A stretch of 64,000 nt of DNA from Amoeboaphelidium protococcarum (Eukaryota > Aphelidiomycota > Aphelidea). The stretch is taken from assembly GCA_023515745.1 (NCBI GenBank), contig JALECJ010000257.1:2544687-2608686 (forward strand). Direction: 5' to 3'. The notes beneath the pieces are model-generated. The model had not been told where the DNA came from, did not search any database, and saw only the letters and a list, made by a program, of their open reading frames with translations. Below are positions 60,117 to 64,000 of the stretch, piece after piece. The position numbers and the translations under genes are program-made. Every line of letters begins with the position of its first letter. The stretch's first letter is position 1.

Positions 60117-60586
60117 TCAATCTTGAGTGATAGCAGATGATGATGATGTGGATGATGATACTCCAAAGTTTGTAATCAACTTTTGAATTGTTTCAAATGA
60201 ATCTGGCATTTGCTGCCTTTGCACAGCGATCGGAACAGCGATGAACGCCTTTGCAATCTATAGAGACAACTAAATTCTCTCTGATACACTCCAGATGGGG
60301 AGACTATTAAGCTAATTCATAAGCTCTTCAATGTTCCGAAGTTCTTCTATAACAATCTATATCGATTCGCTTGTGGCTACACATAGATAGACATGATATT
60401 CTAATGGCTTTATGAGACATATATCTTACTAGACATTTGATTGTGCACTTCATGAAATATTCTTTTAAATGAATCCCGATGTGACTTTATTGCAGGCAGC
60501 TTCTTTTACAGCATATCGAACACCGCATCGAAATTTCCCAATTGAACTTCTTGATACATCTACAATAACTTAGCAGTGTTGTACAT
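60117..60586 (-). CDS. Small helical protein, unknown
   Basis: 138 aa in two exons (60430-60586, 60117-60376) with a 53-nt GTAAGA...TGTAG intron; both halves read as one helical protein. Start MYNTAKLLQMYQEVQLGNFD, then SHRDSFKRIFHEVHNQM, and after the intron SIQIVIEELRNIEELMNQLN and LSLQIAKAFIAVPIAVQRQQ. The Ser-rich end has a short run written TCA. Length and heptad-like spacing suggest a subunit of a small helical complex (BLOC/BORC or tether type), but this is only an impression. Confidence 0.65.
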
Positions 60587-60896
60587 TCTAGTCACTTATC
60601 GCTAATCAAATTATTTACTTATATCAGATTATCAACCGCTATCAACTCCATCGACGACTCTGCGTTAGCACCATTGCTATCATTCTTATTCAGTTACTAA
60701 TCCATCAGGCAATACGAAGGTACTAACGAATGTGTGAATTGTTGTCTAAGTTAAAGACAAGTCAAAAGGAACGTTCGAATCATCGGAATGTGATCGAGTT
60801 TTTAGAAACCAAGCAAAATATTCATATATTACTATCAATCTATACTTTCACTTTTCAACTAAGCCAACTTATTTAGAGCCATTTATACAAAGAGGA
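60587..60896. other. Intergenic, 310 bp
   Basis: Between tandem minus-strand genes (VTS1 end and the small helical protein start). No coding or RNA feature recognised. Confidence 0.4.
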
Positions 60897-62573
60897 TCAG
60901 TTTTGATGATTATTACTATTATCCAATGCATGCTTAACCATTTCAAACACGCGTAACAACTTTCTTCTGGCACCCAGTGCACCGATGCCCATCTACTCCA
61001 GTTGTTCATCGGACAGCTCAATCATCTCCCTCCAGTGCCATTGCTTCATATTGCGATTAGAAGGTGCAAACAGATTGGTGTACTTGTGCAAGCGTAGACT
61101 TCTCAACCACGCAGGGACATCCTCCAACAATTCAAAATCTACAGTTTCAGGAATTTTACCTTTGTCAGTTTTGTAAGGCAATTCTGGCGACTTATGCTGC
61201 ACTTTGGCTGACTATGAGCCATGAGATTTGTACATGGAGATAGGTGTAGTCTGCACGCGTCTTCTTATACCTTCATAATCTTATTGCTGCTACTACTACA
61301 ACTACTATTACTGCGCTTTCGCATGCTCCAAATGCCATTGAGGAGTAGAAGGGTAACCACGATTATTATCAAACTTGAACGCTCCATTTATACTACTAGT
61401 TGGTGATACATCTTCCAGAGCAGGTGTGAAGAAAGATTCACTCTCACCTGGAGACGATGAAGGAGATGACCACTGCTAATACTACTCGGGAGGAATTGAG
61501 ATGGATCTCCGCATGTCGAGCATGTCATTCTATTCAAAAGTGTGCACGGAATTGACAATGCAGGACTGAGGAGTGGTTGGATACTTTTGACCGACAGCAC
61601 CGTAATGCACAACTTTAGCACTACCATGGTCACCACCAGCGACATTGGACGTAATTGTGTTTGCTGTGCGCGTTCTCTAGCGCTATGAACTCAAATGACG
61701 TATATTCAAAGCTCCCAGAACTTCAGGATTCATATTCTACAGGATAGACTATAGAGCCACCACCGCGTCTCTTTCACCCAAATGTGCAAACCATTCATTG
61801 ATACGCTTAACGTCATCATTAAATTCTGGCGTTGCACTAAAACTTTGTTACTTCTGCGTTTGCAGCTATTGCTAAGGATACAGCTAATGATGCTGCTGCT
61901 AGTTAGCCGACTAATGCATCATTGGCGGACTATCGTGAACACTTAGACCAGCGAATACATGACTCACATTATCCGGCACAAATGGATTGCTCTTCACCGG
62001 GCTCACAGGAACACTAGAAAATCCAGGCGGTATTTTGCGCGCGTTCTATTACATTGATATTGCAGCGTCTTCTTGCAGTTTCCAGGCAAGCTCATGCATC
62101 GACTAAGGACGTTAATTCAAAGAGGGAGCAGAAGACGGAGATTAATGGTAAACAACGTTCCCCTCACTTCCACCGTGTTCCTAGGGATTCTCGGTGGGCA
62201 GCAGCAGCTTTTGATCAATACCAGCCAAGTGGCCGCCATGACCGAAATCAGACTGCGCCACACGGTCGGCCGAGCCTCCGGAATCAGCGCGATGACGGAC
62301 GGAGCCACTTGGACATTCAGCCATGAGATTGACACTCTACGCGTTGCCAGTATTGTTATTAGATACCATATTCTTCGACAATTTATAGTTGTTGGTGTTA
62401 AAGGAATCCTCAGACTTTTTCAAATTGACGCGGGATTAAAATGATGTCGACACGGAAGTAAACAACTTTGAGCATGACTGTGCGGATCGCTGCGACTTTG
62501 CCATCGATGGATTCGGCGCCGGCTCCCAGCGTTCACGGATAGACTCACGACTCTTGTTAAAGGATGAATACAT
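60897..62573 (-). CDS. VTS1: Smaug/Vts1-type SAM-domain RNA-binding protein
   Basis: 558 aa, one exon. The C-terminal SAM domain (about 478-550) carries the Smaug/Vts1 signature: FELLEDVPAWLRSLRLHKYT, REMIELSDEQLEQMGIGALG and ARRKLLRVFEMVKH, including the GALGARRKLL surface that binds hairpins with the Smaug recognition loop. Such proteins recruit Ccr4-Not to mRNAs for decay. A second conserved stretch, VKRINEWFAHLGERDAVVAL followed by QSILQNMNPEVL, resembles the Vts1 N-terminal helical domain. The rest is Ser/Pro/Gln-rich with poly-Gln written in TAG/TAA. No introns. Confidence 0.94.
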
Positions 62574-62944
62574 AGTTAAAACTTTAATAGTGACTAATAA
62601 TAAAAACCACAGGCAACTTTCAGCAGCTGCTTCTAATCTTGAACAATATGTATCTGGGAATGATGGGAAAAGAAGATTGGAAGAAAAGTGGCGCTGTTGT
62701 ATTTCCGCCTCTTTGGTCTGCTTTACATCATCATCAAGGGGTCTTGTTAGGTAACGCAATACTAAGCAATAAGGTAGGAATTGTCAGAGTGTTGTCTTAG
62801 TTGTATACAGAGGGGGTACATTTAAATTTATACAGTCAGCGACTTATGAAATAAAGTTTCCGAATATTTACAATTGAGAACGAACATTAGTAATCACAGT
62901 CGCGTCACACAGTACAGTATAATAGTAATAACAATACACATTGA
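62574..62944. promoter_or_regulatory. VTS1 upstream region
   Basis: 371 bp between tandem minus genes; presumed VTS1 promoter and 3' end of the glucosidase II beta-like gene. Nothing else visible. Confidence 0.4.
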
Positions 62945-63532
62945 TCAAAGTTCATCCTTGCTTTCTTGATCTACTTAGAAGAGACCAGCCTTCTTTTTTA
63001 TTATTGAAATGTCAATCTATGAACATTAGTTGGTGCATACACCTTTCTACTCATCGCTGCCATCGCAGCAGTCACATACGCCATCACCAACCAGGAAAGA
63101 GGGAATGTAATGTGAGACATAGCCGCGATTTCTGCAGTAAAACTTTCCGTTACTACATGCTGAGGTTCCTGGTTCATCTAGGCCATCTAGTGGACAGTCG
63201 CAATAGTTGTCGTTTACCGCACTAATAGGTATAACTATTTGTCCATTATTGCATGTTATATTCTCGCCGCTGTACAACTTTAGATCTACATAAACAATAT
63301 TACAGTATGCTCTCGATAAATTATTAAGGTCGGCTAAATTCAACTTACCATTAGGATTGACGCCAGTTATATTAGACACAGGATCTAATTGCAAATATAA
63401 TTAAATCGAATCTAGTATTTACCTCCACATACTATTCTGTGAATTAAGTTATTCAATGTTGCAAAAATTGAATGAGTCGATTACCATTGAGAAAAGAAAA
63501 TCGCGGTCAAGAACTTGAAAGAGTTCAACCAT
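62945..63532 (-). CDS. Short glucosidase II beta-like (PRKCSH N-domain) protein with KDEL end; 5' end uncertain
   Basis: The secure part (63394 down to 62945) matches the N-terminal domain of glucosidase II beta: ITGVNPNGK, CNNGQIVIPISAVNDNYCDC, PLDGLDEPGTSACSNGKFYC, RNRGYVSHYIPSFLVGDGVC and DCCDGSDEQKGVCTNQC, i.e. the paired Ca-binding LDLa-like repeats. It then ends IIKKKAGLFQVDQESKDEL-TGA, so it carries an ER-retention tail right after the domain; the acidic middle and MRH lectin domain of the full-length subunit (about 500 aa) are absent. The frame is open upstream to ATG 63532, but no signal peptide is visible there, so an upstream exon is likely. It may be a separate short ER protein rather than the true GII-beta. 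Confidence 0.72.
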
Positions 63533-64000
63533 TTGAAGCTAAGCGTTTATGAATTACGAAGTCAGAATTCTCAATGTTAAAATTGCACTTGATCTCACTG
63601 CATGCGTTATGTATACTGTATGTGTGATCCATCTATCTTATCACGCGCGATTTAGTGTTTGTTTGGTCGGTTGTATTATCTGTGACGGTTGGTTACCTGG
63701 ATATCACATGAATCGGCTCAATGGTCCAGCCGATAGTGGAATGTTTGCACTCATTAAATTCCGAACTTGATCAATTTCCAAGCCTAGTCGATCTTTAGTT
63801 TTGATTAGATTAGATTAGATTTGAAGAGTCCATATTGCTCCAAGCTTGGTACTGAAACTAATCTCATAATTGGCTGAAATGAGAGATACGTAGTAATTGC
63901 AAATAAGGCTGCCCAGTTAATGTCAGGTGGATCTAAAGTAGTTCATTGCCAATTCCGCTTCCATCGGCGATAAGGACACTGATGATGCGATGCAAATAGA
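63533..64000. other. Right edge, 468 bp, unassigned
   Basis: Contains a short GATTA repeat at about 63803-63821 and a plus-strand frame (63549-63770) without family resemblance. It may contain the first exon or promoter of the glucosidase II beta-like gene. Confidence 0.35.

Overview
The window is nuclear eukaryotic DNA read with a changed genetic code: TAA and TAG are glutamine and TGA is the only stop. Nearly every recognisable gene (RPS2, KGD1, UBA1, eIF2-beta, coronin-7, Rho1, SCO1, Sm F and others) is cut by TAG/TAA at Gln-like positions but stays open and colinear with its family until a TGA. Genes are dense, on both strands, mostly intronless or with one or two short introns (about 35-101 nt, usually GTAAGT...TGTAG).

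The gene content points to the fungal side of the opisthokonts rather than to a ciliate. Fungal-type genes include a cysteine-rich GPI-anchored secreted protein of the fungal type, mitoribosomal mS45/Bot1, a Cdc7/SepH-type kinase, Vts1/Smaug and Atg15. They sit next to genes better known from animals and amoebae: coronin-7, a RING/B-box protein, CLEC16A, TMF1, a MAP4K with a CNH domain and a BRD7/9 protein. An aphelid such as Amoeboaphelidium, for which I recall reassigned UAR codons, would fit; this is inference.

Layout. 1-1.8 kb: the end of an unknown gene and a small unknown gene, both on minus. 1.8-5.5 kb: RPS2, an unknown 512-aa protein, mS45. 5.6-13.8 kb: eIF2-beta (minus), KGD1, UBA1. 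13.8-18.9 kb: a mobile-element graveyard with RecQ-like helicase pieces, a Ty1/copia RNase H relic and a 519-bp MITE. 18.9-34.1 kb: NUP84/107, GLOD4-like, MAP4K, LST8 (minus), SUMO (minus), SLC35G-like transporter, PSMD10/Nas6-like, ARB1/ABCF2, a Gln-rich protein and an LRR-like protein. 34.1-37.0 kb: unresolved, with coding-like pieces and a tRNA-like relic. 37.0-42.6 kb: coronin-7, GPI protein, a small unknown gene, eL6. 42.6-44.4 kb: a repeat-bounded element relic. 44.4-64 kb: SCO1, a CH-CH-kinase fusion, RING/B-box protein, TMF1, BRD7/9-like, Sm F, ATG15, RHO1, CLEC16A, a small unknown gene, VTS1, and a short glucosidase II beta-like protein ending in KDEL.

Functionally this is mainly housekeeping: translation, TCA cycle, ubiquitin/SUMO, TORC1/2 (LST8), membrane traffic and autophagy (ATG15, CLEC16A, TMF1, coronin-7). 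The most unusual points are CLEC16A, whose frame is interrupted by one TGA in the context TGA-CTA (a known readthrough context) and then stays open for 213 more family-like codons; a kinase with two N-terminal calponin-homology domains; and six consecutive reassigned stop codons inside Sm F.
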